DNA of 53,874 nt from the NCBI GenBank assembly GCA_001783695.1, contig MFNE01000006.1, forward strand, positions 89,338 to 143,211. The letters run 5' to 3'. Made by a program: the position numbers and the translations under genes. This document shows positions 1 to 9,434 of this stretch, in pieces. The notes beneath the pieces are model-generated. The model was not told where the DNA came from. It saw only the letters and a list, made by a program, of their open reading frames with translations, and searched no databases. Every line of letters begins with the position of its first letter. The first letter of the stretch is position 1. The stretch is from Candidatus Lambdaproteobacteria bacterium RIFOXYD2_FULL_50_16. Lineage in GTDB: Bacteria; SAR324; XYD2-FULL-50-16.

Positions 1-489
1 AAATACAAGGGCAAAAACATCGCCCAGATTCTGGACCTAGCCATCGAAGACGCCACCCCCTTTTTCGAACACCATCCCAAGATTCACGAAGGGTTAAAAA
101 CCCTGCTCGACGTGGGCCTGGGTTACGTCCAGTTGGGCCAACCTTCGCCGACCCTCTCTGGCGGCGAGGCGCAGCGGATTAAACTGGCCTCCGAACTCTC
201 TAAACGAGCGACCGGCAAAACCCTCTACATACTAGACGAACCCACCACCGGGCTGCATTTTGAGGACATTAGGCGGTTGATGGAGGTGTTGCAACGATTG
301 GTCGATCTGGGTAACAGCGTAGTGATTATCGAACACAACCTCGACGTGATCAAATGCGCCGACTGGATCATCGACCTAGGCCCCGAAGGCGGCGATCAAG
401 GCGGCCAACTCGTCTTCGCCGGCCCCCCCGAAAAACTCATCCAAGAAAAAAAGAGCTACACCGGCCAATACCTGAAGAAGCATTTGTGA
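1..489 (+). CDS. uvrA: UvrA excinuclease subunit A, C-terminal fragment
   Basis: This is the last 162 codons of the ABC-type damage-recognition subunit of the UvrABC nucleotide excision repair complex. The frame is open from base 1, so the start lies outside the window; the ATG at 112 in the ORF track is internal. I see the ABC signature LSGGEAQR at about residue 52 and a Walker B region ([10 protein letters not shown]) at about residue 78. The H-loop segment [23 protein letters not shown], typical of the second ATPase domain of UvrA, follows. The end is at the expected place after the GPPEKL motif. There is no sign of damage to the gene. Confidence 0.97.
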   Translation, partial: KYKGKNIAQILDLAIEDATPFFEHHPKIHEGLKTLLDVGLGYVQLGQPSPTLSGGEAQRIKLASELSKRATGKTLYILDEPTTGLHFEDIRRLMEVLQRLVDLGNSVVIIEHNLDVIKCADWIIDLGPEGGDQGGQLVFAGPPEKLIQEKKSYTGQYLKKHL

Positions 490-533
490 AGGGGGAGCTT
501 AAAACTTCAAGAGTAATTGCTTTTTTCCCAATC

Positions 534-1486
534 TCACTGCCCGTGCTTTGGGATCATTTCTGTCTTTTCTTCACCAGATATGTCATGGCCTCCGTCATTT
601 TCTGAAGAGGAGGTCACACTTTCAAGACCCTCGCTGCCGGTGTTTGCTTGCCCCAATTGTTCAATGTAATCAGTTGGAAGTTCCCCCATTTTCAATGAAT
701 CCGTATAAATAAATGGAAGAAATAAACTTGAATTGTTTTGTAAAATAAATTCTTTCGCAAAACCTTCAACCCGATCTCTTGATAGAGATTCTTTTTTCAA
801 TAGGTTATCTTCAAGTTGGGGTGATTTCCGGTGGTCAATATAAAAAACTGGATAGGGCTTGTTTTGCAGGACGCCTTTAAGGGTTTCCTTCCCCAAGTAG
901 TATATTTTAAATTCGAAACTTTTTCCGCAACAAATAGCATAAGCCAGATCAATTGAAATCGGGGTTCTTTCGGGGGAGGATAGCTTTGAAAGCCGAAACC
1001 CCGTATCCATTGCAGGACCAATATAATCGAACGGATTCGAATCGTTTCCTTTACGCAAAGAGAGGTTCCCAACCGGGAAGCCAGCTATCCACGCGGTTGA
1101 CTGTAAATCAAGCCCGTTGCCTAGGAAGCTTTTGTCGATAATTTCCTTTTTAAACTTTTCCCGGGAATCAATGAAACATTGCAAGTAGGAAAGAATGTCG
1201 GACTGTTCCATTAATTTCACACAAAAAATAAGTTCATCCCCAAGCATTTTCCATGGTTTAAGGTCATTGTTGCTGTCTAGCTGACCACAATTTTTTGCGG
1301 AATTATGGAAGATTTTTTTAAACTCTGAATAAAACTGGCAGAAAAAAAGGTCCAATCCCGATTAGAACCTTTTTTAAGCTCCGCCTTTGCCTTGTACGCA
1401 GTTGACCCGACAATATCGACACTCAAAAAAAGTCGCAATTCAGGCTTAAGAGGGTATGTATCAAGGTCAGGAATGTGACTAAGCAT
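534..1486 (-). pseudogene. Class III nucleotidyl cyclase-like protein, frameshifted at a T7 run
   Basis: Two track ORFs (1277-1591 and 534-1355) are halves of one gene. The first holds LRLFLSVDIVGSTAYK, with the metal-binding Asp motif of class III cyclases. The second continues with FFCQFYSEF, then WKMLGDELIF (second metal-site Asp) and DYIGPAMDTGFRLSKL, the region that normally carries the transition-state residues. The frames meet in a run of seven T (minus strand, 1348-1342). Eight T, or a -1 slip on T TTT TTT, would join them into one ~317-residue protein. The ATG at 1486 is chosen because it follows the stop of the upstream peptidase gene by one base (TAAGATG); the track start at 1591 lies inside that gene. 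The cyclase assignment is inferred from motifs. Natural pseudogene, programmed frameshift and homopolymer error cannot be separated here. Confidence 0.72.
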
Positions 1487-1487
1487 C

Positions 1488-1988
1488 TTATAGGTTGAGG
1501 AATTGCGAACGAACTTCCGCAGCTTTATAAGAAACTTTAAAAATTTCAGCGAGGGCCCACAGGTCATTTCCCTGTTTATGCATTTTTTCAAAAAGACCGT
1601 GAGGCATTAAAAAACCGGCAGCAAACCAGTTTGCTTCCCACTCTAGACGGTCTGTGGTGCTACCTATTAGCGGACGGGAAAACACACCTGGAATTTTCCC
1701 TGCCTTGGCGTGCAGAACATAATGCCCAAGTTCATGGGCCAGAGTGAAATTGTTTTTCTCAGTCAAGGCGGTTTGTGGCAATTTAATTAAAAAATCCTTG
1801 CTACTTTTTACCTCCATTGATCCTTCGGTAACCACAATATCTTCAACATATTCAATTTTTCCACCTAGCTGTTTGATTACGTTTTCAATGCTATCTTTTA
1901 GCGGATTAAAATTGAGGTATTTACCAATTTCTTCGGCAAACGAATCTATTGAACTTTTTGAGTAACCACTTGGTAGGTTAGGGCTCAT
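1488..1988 (-). CDS. ImmA/IrrE family metallopeptidase
   Basis: A 166-residue protein with the zinc-peptidase signature HELGHYVLH at about residue 85 and the downstream LEWEANWFAAGFLMP segment that supplies the third zinc ligand in ImmA/IrrE proteins. Members of this family cleave or inactivate XRE-type repressors (ImmA of ICEBs1, IrrE of Deinococcus), but no XRE repressor gene is next to it. It is the first gene of a two-gene unit with the cyclase-like gene, whose ATG follows its stop by one base. The unit and its upstream spacer look more AT-rich than the flanking uvrA and pyrG regions, which would fit horizontal acquisition. Its substrate is unknown. Confidence 0.9.
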   Translation of the reverse strand: MSPNLPSGYSKSSIDSFAEEIGKYLNFNPLKDSIENVIKQLGGKIEYVEDIVVTEGSMEVKSSKDFLIKLPQTALTEKNNFTLAHELGHYVLHAKAGKIPGVFSRPLIGSTTDRLEWEANWFAAGFLMPHGLFEKMHKQGNDLWALAEIFKVSYKAAEVRSQFLNL

Positions 1989-2227
1989 TGCTCCTCGATG
2001 GTGAATGAGTGTTCACTTTAATTGGGTTTATACCATTTCCCATTTATCTTTTCAAGGGGAATGTATTTAACTTGTTGAATTAGTACAACACTCAAAATTA
2101 TTTTGTTGATGTTTAGTTTTATCAAAAACTCGCAAAGGTTTTTACCCCTCCCCCCTACCAAAAAAAACCAGTTCCGAAGATTAATCTTTTGTGTCACCCT
2201 TTAGGCCATCCCCACCAAGGAATCCCC

Positions 2228-2872
2228 ATGCCCCTAGACGCAAAAAAAATCGCGGAGATATACCAGAGCAAAGTGGCGGTGGGGTATGATTTTTCGATGG
2301 GGCATTTTTTTCCGGTTTATAAAAAGCGGGCCTTTGAGGAATCGTCTTTAAAACCGGGGGATCGGGTTTTGGTGTTTTGTTGTGGGACCGGCGCTGATTT
2401 TGGGCCCATCTTAGAAAAGATCGGGCCTCAAGGGCTGCTGGTGGGAGTGGACTTTTCGGGTTTGATGTTGGCGCAGGCGGCCAAAAAGGTCGAGCAAAAC
2501 AGATGGGAAAACGTGGAGTTGGTGGAAGCGGACGTGACTGATTTTGCTTATACGGGCGGCGCTTCCTTTGACATCGGTGTTTGCACCTTGGGGCTTTCAA
2601 TCATCCCCGACTATCGGCGTGCCTATGCTAATCTTCTCGCCCATATTAAAAAGTCGGGGGAGCTGATCATCGGGGATATGCAACTGGCGACCGGCTGGAA
2701 GTCGATCTTTAACCCCTGGACCTTACTGATGGCCAAAAAGTTTGGTGGTACCCCAGAGGGGCACCAAAATGCTCAAGACCTTGTCCAACAGATGGCCAAG
2801 GATTTGGTCGAGGTCAAAAAACGGGAGTTTTTTTTGGGTGCCTACTTTTACCTGGTCGGAACGCTTCGTTAG
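2228..2872 (+). CDS. Class I SAM-dependent methyltransferase
   Basis: A 214-residue protein of the UbiE/COQ5-like class I methyltransferase type. The SAM-binding motif I reads VLVFCCGTGADFG (unusual for its CC pair), followed by the acidic loop VGVDFSG and the motif II region VELVEADVTDF. The ATG at 2228 is preferred over the track start at 2189 because AAGGA lies six bases before it. The natural substrate cannot be read from the sequence. It is followed by a 140-base gap and then pyrG, with no clear operon link. Confidence 0.8.
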   Translation: MPLDAKKIAEIYQSKVAVGYDFSMGHFFPVYKKRAFEESSLKPGDRVLVFCCGTGADFGPILEKIGPQGLLVGVDFSGLMLAQAAKKVEQNRWENVELVEADVTDFAYTGGASFDIGVCTLGLSIIPDYRRAYANLLAHIKKSGELIIGDMQLATGWKSIFNPWTLLMAKKFGGTPEGHQNAQDLVQQMAKDLVEVKKREFFLGAYFYLVGTLR

Positions 2873-2950
2873 CCCCCTTTTGGGTTTAAACCCGGCCCCT
2901 CCTTTGCTCGCTCGTGCCCCCCAAATTTTACCCCAATCTTCTTTGACTAA

Positions 2951-4666
<1,716 letters not shown>

Positions 4667-4760
4667 GAGGGTAAGTAAAAGTTAGTAGTCTATAGGTATG
4701 CTCCCAACTTTTAAACCTTGAGCAGATTGCTTAAGCATAAAAGAGTGAACTCGCGCCTTA

Positions 4761-4780
4761 GCCGATAAACGCCAATCGGC
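4761..4780. repeat. Small hairpin GCCGAT-N8-ATCGGC
   Basis: A perfect six-base inverted repeat with loop AAACGCCA. Part of the loop and the 3' arm (AACGCCAAT, 4768-4776) is the exact complement of ATTGGCGTT at 4880-4888. That allows either the local hairpin or a long-range pairing, which ends next to a T run. Confidence 0.55.
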
Positions 4781-4810
4781 TTGAAGTTAAACGGCCCCTT
4801 TATCCCAGAA

Positions 4811-4849
4811 GGATCAAAGATAACCAAAAGATTTTGGCTATCTTTGATC
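4811..4849. repeat. Long nested inverted repeat (about 17 bp stem)
   Basis: GATCAAAGATA pairs with TATCTTTGATC, and immediately inside CCAAAA pairs with TTTTGG around a two-base GA loop, interrupted by a single A/C mismatch. This would make a very stable stem-loop in RNA of either strand. No T run follows on either strand, so it is not a standard terminator. It could be a processing site, a small-RNA element or a protein-binding palindrome. Confidence 0.75.
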
Positions 4850-5117
4850 AAAAAACCTCAAAGCACTCGGGGCCCCCCAATTGGCGTTGGTTTTTTTACG
4901 GACCTGGGCGGGTTGCCTGCTTACCGACTTGGATCAAAAAGGCCAGCACTTGCCAGCAGCGCTAACCCGGTTTCGCCAACTTTTCGCCCAAACCTCTTAG
5001 TATGCACACAACCTCCCCAGAGCCCTTAAAAACGCCCTCGATTGGGCGGTCTCTAGGGGTAGTTTTGTTGATAAACCAGGGCTTTTGTTAAACGTTGCAG
5101 CGAGCGACTGAGAACAG

Positions 5118-5261
5118 GTGCAAGAGATACTCAAGCAATGGCTAAGTATGTTAGAGGCCAAGATCGTGGGGCAGGCTTCGCTGATGACCGGTCAACTTCG
5201 CCACGCCCTGAACACGCAGGGGAACCTAAAAGATCTAGTTTACCTGGCTCTTGGTTTGTGA
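5118..5261 (+). CDS. Possible 47-residue small protein or gene remnant
   Basis: Below the length cut-off of the ORF track. From a GTG at 5118 the frame encodes an amphipathic, protein-like sequence (LKQWLSMLEAKIVGQASLM, then LRHALNTQGNLKDLVYLALGL) ending in TGA. The same frame is also protein-like upstream (LLLNVAASD) but is separated from it by a TGA at about 5109-5111. The object may therefore be the tail of a decayed gene rather than an intact one. No strong ribosome binding site is seen, and I do not recognise the family. Confidence 0.3.
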   Translation: MQEILKQWLSMLEAKIVGQASLMTGQLRHALNTQGNLKDLVYLALGL

Positions 5262-5277
5262 TACTTGGTATCCAAAA

Positions 5278-5299
5278 TGGACCCGATTTGAGGGGTCCA
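5278..5299. repeat. Hairpin TGGACCC-N8-GGGTCCA
   Basis: A perfect seven-base inverted repeat 29 bases upstream of the small gene at 5328. It is not followed by a T run. It could lie in the leader of that gene or end the preceding transcript. Confidence 0.5.
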
Positions 5300-5327
5300 C
5301 AACCGGTCACCCTATCTAGGAGAAGTG

Positions 5328-5513
5328 ATGGCAAAGGCAGCAAAAGGCGGGGAAATGTTATCGGCAGGTAAAGTCGCCCAAGCGTTAGAGACCACCCCAG
5401 CCAAGGTGAAAAAGGCAATCGAGACCCTAGGGCTTGAGCCCTCGTCGGTGAAGGGCGGTTGCTCTTATTACGACGAGGCGGCGGTCAAAAAAATCAAAGC
5501 AGCAATAAAGTGA
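5328..5513 (+). CDS. Small helix-turn-helix-like conserved protein
   Basis: A 61-residue basic protein. The segment SAGKVAQALETTPAKVKKAI resembles a winged-helix or MerR-type HTH (a GKVA-type first helix, then a turn and a recognition-like helix), followed by a short tail with Tyr-Tyr and a C-terminal KKIKAAIK helix. ATG 5328 is preferred over GTG 5325 because AGGAGA lies four bases before it. It stands alone, with convergent orientation to the OmpA-type lipoprotein gene. A nucleic-acid-binding role is inferred only. Confidence 0.7.
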   Translation: MAKAAKGGEMLSAGKVAQALETTPAKVKKAIETLGLEPSSVKGGCSYYDEAAVKKIKAAIK

Positions 5514-5550
5514 TTAAGGGTTGTTAGGCCAGCATAGGCTAGGGTTCTAG

Positions 5551-6213
5551 TTACATCGGTCGTTGGGAAATGGGAACTAGCGTGATAATCACTCGGCGGT
5601 TTTCCTGGCGTCCGCCTTTTGTGGCGTTGGAGGCGGCGGGGAATTGAGGTCCAAATCCGATGGCCGCCATTTTGTGTTTGATCCCCTGGTTTTCTTTTAG
5701 AAACTTAATCACTTGGGCCGCCCGCTCTTGGGAGAGTTCAAGGTTGTTTTTGAAACGTTTTTTCAATTTGGGCCCAATGACGGCGTCGTCGGTGAAGCCA
5801 GCGACCTCTAAATAAAAGCCTTCATGCTTGGCAAATACCGGCCCCACTTGTTCTAAGGTCTCGATTCCCGAAGCGGCTAATGCCGCCTCCCCAGAGCGGA
5901 AAAGCAAATTTTCGGGCAGTCTAATTCGGGTTCTTGAGCCTACCGATTCCACCGTAGCCTTGGTATGGCGTAGGGAAGCCCTTAATTCTTCAATCATCTT
6001 GTCTTGTTCTTCGACTGCCTTGCTACGCTGTTTTAGCGCCACCCCTCGTTTTTCCACTTCCTCATAGGCCGCCTTCAGTTCACTTTTGAGCCGGTCCCGT
6101 TCTATGGTCACTTGGGTCAATTGGGAGTCTTTGTCGGCTAACTGCTGTTCTAGACCGGAATCGCAGCCTAAAACAAAAAGGAGGGGAAGTAGTAACAAAA
6201 AAAGACGTTTCAT
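5551..6213 (-). CDS. OmpA-family lipoprotein
   Basis: A 220-residue outer-membrane lipoprotein. The signal peptide ends in a lipobox (LLFVLGC) with the lipidated Cys at residue 17. A coiled-coil stretch of about 70 residues rich in Gln, Glu and Lys follows. The C-terminal domain of about 115 residues is OmpA-like (LPENLLFRSGEAAL, then GFTDDAVIG and LSQERAAQVIKFL, and GGRQENRRVIITL) and would bind peptidoglycan. It follows the TPR gene on the same strand with a 77-base spacer. There is no Shine-Dalgarno sequence: the bases just before ATG are GGCCCCCTT, and they can pair with AAGGGGG near the stop of the TPR gene. Confidence 0.9.
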   Translation of the reverse strand: MKRLFLLLLPLLFVLGCDSGLEQQLADKDSQLTQVTIERDRLKSELKAAYEEVEKRGVALKQRSKAVEEQDKMIEELRASLRHTKATVESVGSRTRIRLPENLLFRSGEAALAASGIETLEQVGPVFAKHEGFYLEVAGFTDDAVIGPKLKKRFKNNLELSQERAAQVIKFLKENQGIKHKMAAIGFGPQFPAASNATKGGRQENRRVIITLVPISQRPM

Positions 6214-6283
6214 AAGGGGGCCTAGCTGTAGGTTTTGTTGCAGAATATTCCTTTTAGGGCATTCTGCCTAGGTCTTCCCCCTT
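6214..6283 (-). promoter_or_regulatory. Intergenic multi-stem structure covering the start of the OmpA-type gene
   Basis: The spacer between the TPR and OmpA-type genes folds almost end to end. AAGGGGG (6214-6220) pairs with CCCCCTT (6277-6283), CCTAG (6221-6225) with CTAGG (6268-6272), and GCAGAAT (6240-6246) with ATTCTGC (6261-6267). In the minus-strand mRNA the outer stem ends directly at the ATG, so it may control or couple translation. On the plus strand the same stem runs into seven T and could also act as a terminator. Confidence 0.55.
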
Positions 6284-6290
6284 TTTTTCT

Positions 6291-8036
6291 TTATTCGGAA
6301 AGGGCCCGGGCTTGTTCCCGGTCATAGAGTCTCATTTTTTCTTCTCGCTCAACCATTTTTGCCCACCGTTGGGTTAGCTCTTCTAATTCAGCGAATTTTT
6401 TCATACCCTTATAAAGGGCAGCCAATTGCAAAAAGATGTTTTTATCGACCTTCATCCGAAAGACCTCTTCAAAAAGCTCAACCGCTTTTCTGAAGTTGCG
6501 TTGTGCCATGGCTTGTTTGGCGCTTTTAATTTTGGCCTGTCGCTCCACTTCCATTTGTTGGTCTCTTTCTGCTTGTTCTATGGCGTGGAGTTCAAAGATT
6601 AACTTGTCCGCTTCGTCTAGGTTATTCAGCGACTTAAAGACCGAGGCCGCTCGTTTCATGGTGTCTGGGACTTTAAGGATGGTGAGGGCTTTGGTATAAT
6701 ATTCAGCCGCCGGTTTGAGTTTGCGCTCGGCTTCTAGGCCTTTGGCTTTGTCAGCATAGTAGTTGTGTACTTCTTTAATTTTTTGATTTGCCTCTGGGTC
6801 GTTAGGGTCCATCTCTAGGGCCTTTCGGAAAGCACTGGCGGCTTCATCGTATTTTTTTAAGGCGGCATAGGTCTCGCCCAGCTTGGTCCACATCTTGATA
6901 TCGGGCATCTCGGTGACCGCGATTTCAAGGTAGTTAGCTGCTTTTTTAAAGTTTTGTTCGTCAAGGGACTGATAAGCGATACGCACCAATTCGCGCATCG
7001 AGTAGATCCCACCCGATTTTTCTAAGAGGTTGGCGGTTTTAATCAAGTATTTGGCCGACAAAAAGCGTTTGCCCGCCCGCTTGAACAGCAATCCCAGGTT
7101 GACGTTGTTATACCGGCTAAATTCGTTTTCCCCTAGGTTTTTGGTCACTAGGTTAATGGCTTCGTCGCGCTGCCCAGCGAAGTCCAAGGCGATGGCTTTT
7201 AATAGTTCTATAAGATCGAATTCGGCCACCGATAGCTGTTCAAAGGCCTCTAAGGCCGGTTTAGAGAGGTGTACCGAAAGGGCATAAAGACCCTTGTTAT
7301 AAAGGTGTTGTTTCGCTTTTTCAGGCTCGGAAGCGACTAATTTATCAAATTCCGCAATCACTTCGATCGGGGTAATCTTGCCCGCTTTATCACCCAGTTG
7401 TTTTAACTCGGCGCGTAGTTGGGAGGCTTCGACCAGGTTTCCGTCCTTTTCTGCTTTGGCGATGGTCAGACGCCTTTCTTCTAAAGACTTTTGAAAGTTG
7501 ACCTCGCTTTGTTCTACCAAGCGGGTCATAATCGCTACGCCAGGGTTAGGGTCCTCACCCATGTAGTCGGGCAAAACAAAGTCTTCGACCTTGTCGAACT
7601 GGGAAATGGCCGACTTAACCGCATCGTCGTAGGTGTCAACTCGGGCGGCGCATGCAGCTAGGTTGTAAAAAGCCTTTTCAAAGTGGCTATTGACTCGCAA
7701 CGCCATTTTATAAAGGCCTTCCGCCTGGGCATAGTTACCTAATTCGCGGGCATAGTTGCCTAGTTTGTTGGCCAGTTCAAAATCTTGGTTGTTATCTTTG
7801 AGGAGGTTTAGACCAATCGAAAGGGCGGCTTCGAGTTGGTTGCCAGAGTTAGCGCTGTCCAGTTCGGCGAGGAGTTTGGGGTAGATCAGATCGTGTGCTA
7901 GATCGAGGGCTTTTTTAAACTCGATCATAGCGCCGTTGAAAAATTTGCCCTCCAAATCCTTCATACCTTTGGCAAAATGTTCTTCTGCCTCAGCTTGGGC
8001 CTTTTCCTCGGAACTTTTGAAAAGATCGTCGAACAT
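6291..8036 (-). CDS. Tetratricopeptide repeat protein
   Basis: A 581-residue all-helical, probably cytoplasmic protein made largely of TPR units. Good repeats include FAKGMKDLEGKFFNGAMIEFKKAL near the start, LANKLGNYARELGNYAQAEGLY, and WTKLGETYAALKKYDEAASAFRKALEMDPNDPEA around residue 385. A charged coiled-coil segment follows near the C terminus. No signal peptide is visible. The start is set at the ATG at 8036, which has AAGGA five bases upstream, rather than the TTG at 8057. It heads a minus-strand pair with the OmpA-type lipoprotein and is divergent from rsmH. TPR proteins are scaffolds; the partner is unknown. Confidence 0.88.
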   Translation of the reverse strand: MFDDLFKSSEEKAQAEAEEHFAKGMKDLEGKFFNGAMIEFKKALDLAHDLIYPKLLAELDSANSGNQLEAALSIGLNLLKDNNQDFELANKLGNYARELGNYAQAEGLYKMALRVNSHFEKAFYNLAACAARVDTYDDAVKSAISQFDKVEDFVLPDYMGEDPNPGVAIMTRLVEQSEVNFQKSLEERRLTIAKAEKDGNLVEASQLRAELKQLGDKAGKITPIEVIAEFDKLVASEPEKAKQHLYNKGLYALSVHLSKPALEAFEQLSVAEFDLIELLKAIALDFAGQRDEAINLVTKNLGENEFSRYNNVNLGLLFKRAGKRFLSAKYLIKTANLLEKSGGIYSMRELVRIAYQSLDEQNFKKAANYLEIAVTEMPDIKMWTKLGETYAALKKYDEAASAFRKALEMDPNDPEANQKIKEVHNYYADKAKGLEAERKLKPAAEYYTKALTILKVPDTMKRAASVFKSLNNLDEADKLIFELHAIEQAERDQQMEVERQAKIKSAKQAMAQRNFRKAVELFEEVFRMKVDKNIFLQLAALYKGMKKFAELEELTQRWAKMVEREEKMRLYDREQARALSE

Positions 8037-8157
8037 AGATTCCTTTAGCTTTTCCAACCCTTTATAGAATACCAGACGAAAGTTCCTCTGGGCAAATCAT
8101 TTCGGGTTTTACTTTTGAGACGGTAGAAAGCAAAATCAAGGCCTAAACGGAGGGTTG

Positions 8158-9078
8158 ATGGAATTTGAGCACAAACCAGTCTTGTTAGAAGAGGTTTTGT
8201 CGTTCGCCTTGCCTAGTGACCGGCTGGCATTGGACTACACCTTGGGGGGCGCAGGACATGCCGCGGCCCTACTGGCTGCCTGTCCCCAACTGACCCTATT
8301 AGGCAGCGATAGAGACCCTTGGGCGCTTGATGCGGCCAAAGCTCACCTAAAAAGCTTTGGCGACCGGGCTCAGATTCGTAAGGGTTGGTTTGCCGAAGCT
8401 GCCCAGAAGGACCTAGAGGACGGGCTTAAAGCGGATTTTATTTTGGCCGACTTAGGTGTCAGTTCTCCCCAGCTAGACCAGAGCGAGCGTGGGTTTTCCT
8501 TTAGAGCAGATGGGCCTTTGGATATGCGAATGGACCCCGAAACCGGGATCAGCGCGGCCCAGTGGCTGGCCGAGGTTCCGCAAAAAGAGTTAACCTGGGT
8601 GTTTAACTCCTATGGAGAAGAACCCATGGCCCCGAGGTTGGCCCGCGCCGTGGTCGAGGCTAGAGACAAGGCCCCCATTACCTCCACCGGCCAGTTAGCC
8701 AAGATCATCGAAGACGCCTACCCTTGGAAAATGCGACCCAAAAAGATTCATCCGGCAACCCAAAGTTTCCAAGCGATTCGGATATTTATTAACGACGAAT
8801 TAGGCCAACTAGACCGCTTTTTAGAAAGCGCGACTCACCTCTTGAACAAAGGGGGCAGACTCCTTATCATTAGCTTTCATTCCCTAGAGGACAGAAGGGT
8901 AAAGGAGGCATTTCTAAAATGGGAAAAACCCTGCCAATGCCCGCCCAATCTGCCGCGCTGTATTTGTGGGCTTTTGCCTTTAGGGAAACGGATTACTAGA
9001 AAACCAATAATCGCTGGTGCCGGGGAAAACAACCCCCGAGCCCGAAGTGCCAAACTTAGAGCCTTTATGGCCCAATGA
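8158..9078 (+). CDS. rsmH: 16S rRNA (cytosine-1402-N4)-methyltransferase
   Basis: RsmH (formerly MraW) N4-methylates C1402 of 16S rRNA in the decoding site. The 306-residue protein has the family start EHKPVLLEEVL, the SAM-binding region DYTLGGAGHAAALL, the motif DLGVSSPQLDQSERGFSFR, and the tail motif RSAKLRAF. The ATG at 8158 is preferred over the TTG at 8155; GGAGGG lies just upstream. It is the first gene of a division and wall operon, as in most bacterial dcw clusters, and overlaps ftsL by four bases (ATGA). Confidence 0.96.
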   Translation: MEFEHKPVLLEEVLSFALPSDRLALDYTLGGAGHAAALLAACPQLTLLGSDRDPWALDAAKAHLKSFGDRAQIRKGWFAEAAQKDLEDGLKADFILADLGVSSPQLDQSERGFSFRADGPLDMRMDPETGISAAQWLAEVPQKELTWVFNSYGEEPMAPRLARAVVEARDKAPITSTGQLAKIIEDAYPWKMRPKKIHPATQSFQAIRIFINDELGQLDRFLESATHLLNKGGRLLIISFHSLEDRRVKEAFLKWEKPCQCPPNLPRCICGLLPLGKRITRKPIIAGAGENNPRARSAKLRAFMAQ

Positions 9079-9434
9079 AAGACTTTCCTTCCTACGGCAA
9101 AACCCACCAAAGCCGTTTAGAGCGCAAGGCCCCTAGTGGTCGTCTCCGGGCTAATTTTAAGGCGATTGTGGTATGGAGCCTCTTGTTTTTGGTGGCGCTC
9201 TACTTTGTGCGCCAACGAGTGGAGTTTTTACGGGCCGAGCGGCGGGTTAAACAGTTGATGTTGGTTAAACAAGACTTGCTGGCTGATTTGTTACCCCTGA
9301 AACTCGAAGAGGCCTATCTGACCCAGACCGCTCGTATTGAGGAGTCTGCCGAACCTTTAGGGTTATATCCGGCGGCAGAATGGCAAAAATTGAGCCCCAT
9401 AGCCCCTGAACCTACTGCTTCTGAGGAGCCCTAG
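9075..9434 (+). CDS. ftsL: FtsL-like cell division protein
   Basis: A 119-residue bitopic membrane protein: a basic N-terminal cytoplasmic tail of about 30 residues, one transmembrane helix (IVVWSLLFLVALYFV, about residues 31-45), then a leucine-rich coiled-coil region. Size, topology and position between rsmH and the FtsI-type PBP are those of FtsL, which joins FtsB and FtsQ in the divisome. Sequence conservation in FtsL is always low, so the assignment rests on context and topology. It overlaps rsmH by four bases and ftsI by one. Confidence 0.82.
   Translation: MKDFPSYGKTHQSRLERKAPSGRLRANFKAIVVWSLLFLVALYFVRQRVEFLRAERRVKQLMLVKQDLLADLLPLKLEEAYLTQTARIEESAEPLGLYPAAEWQKLSPIAPEPTASEEP

Larger units (their letters stand above)
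4667..5117. other. Intergenic region with strong hairpins, no convincing gene
   Basis: About 450 bases after pyrG. The track ORF at 4781-5029 has no ribosome binding site and a low-complexity, non-protein-like translation, so I treat it as chance. The region contains three secondary-structure signals: a GCCGAT/ATCGGC hairpin, a long hairpin at 4811-4849, and a 9-base complement (4768-4776 with 4880-4888) followed by a run of seven T. I checked by eye for tmRNA, RNase P RNA and SRP RNA signatures and saw none. It may be a leader or a small RNA. Confidence 0.5.

Noticed and set aside
534-1355. Track ORF starting at 1355 as an independent gene
   Set aside because: The start lies inside conserved cyclase sequence that continues from the other frame; the object is one split gene.
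4781-5029. 82-residue ORF after pyrG
   Set aside because: No ribosome binding site, translation without protein-like pattern, and it overlaps the strong hairpin at 4811-4849.
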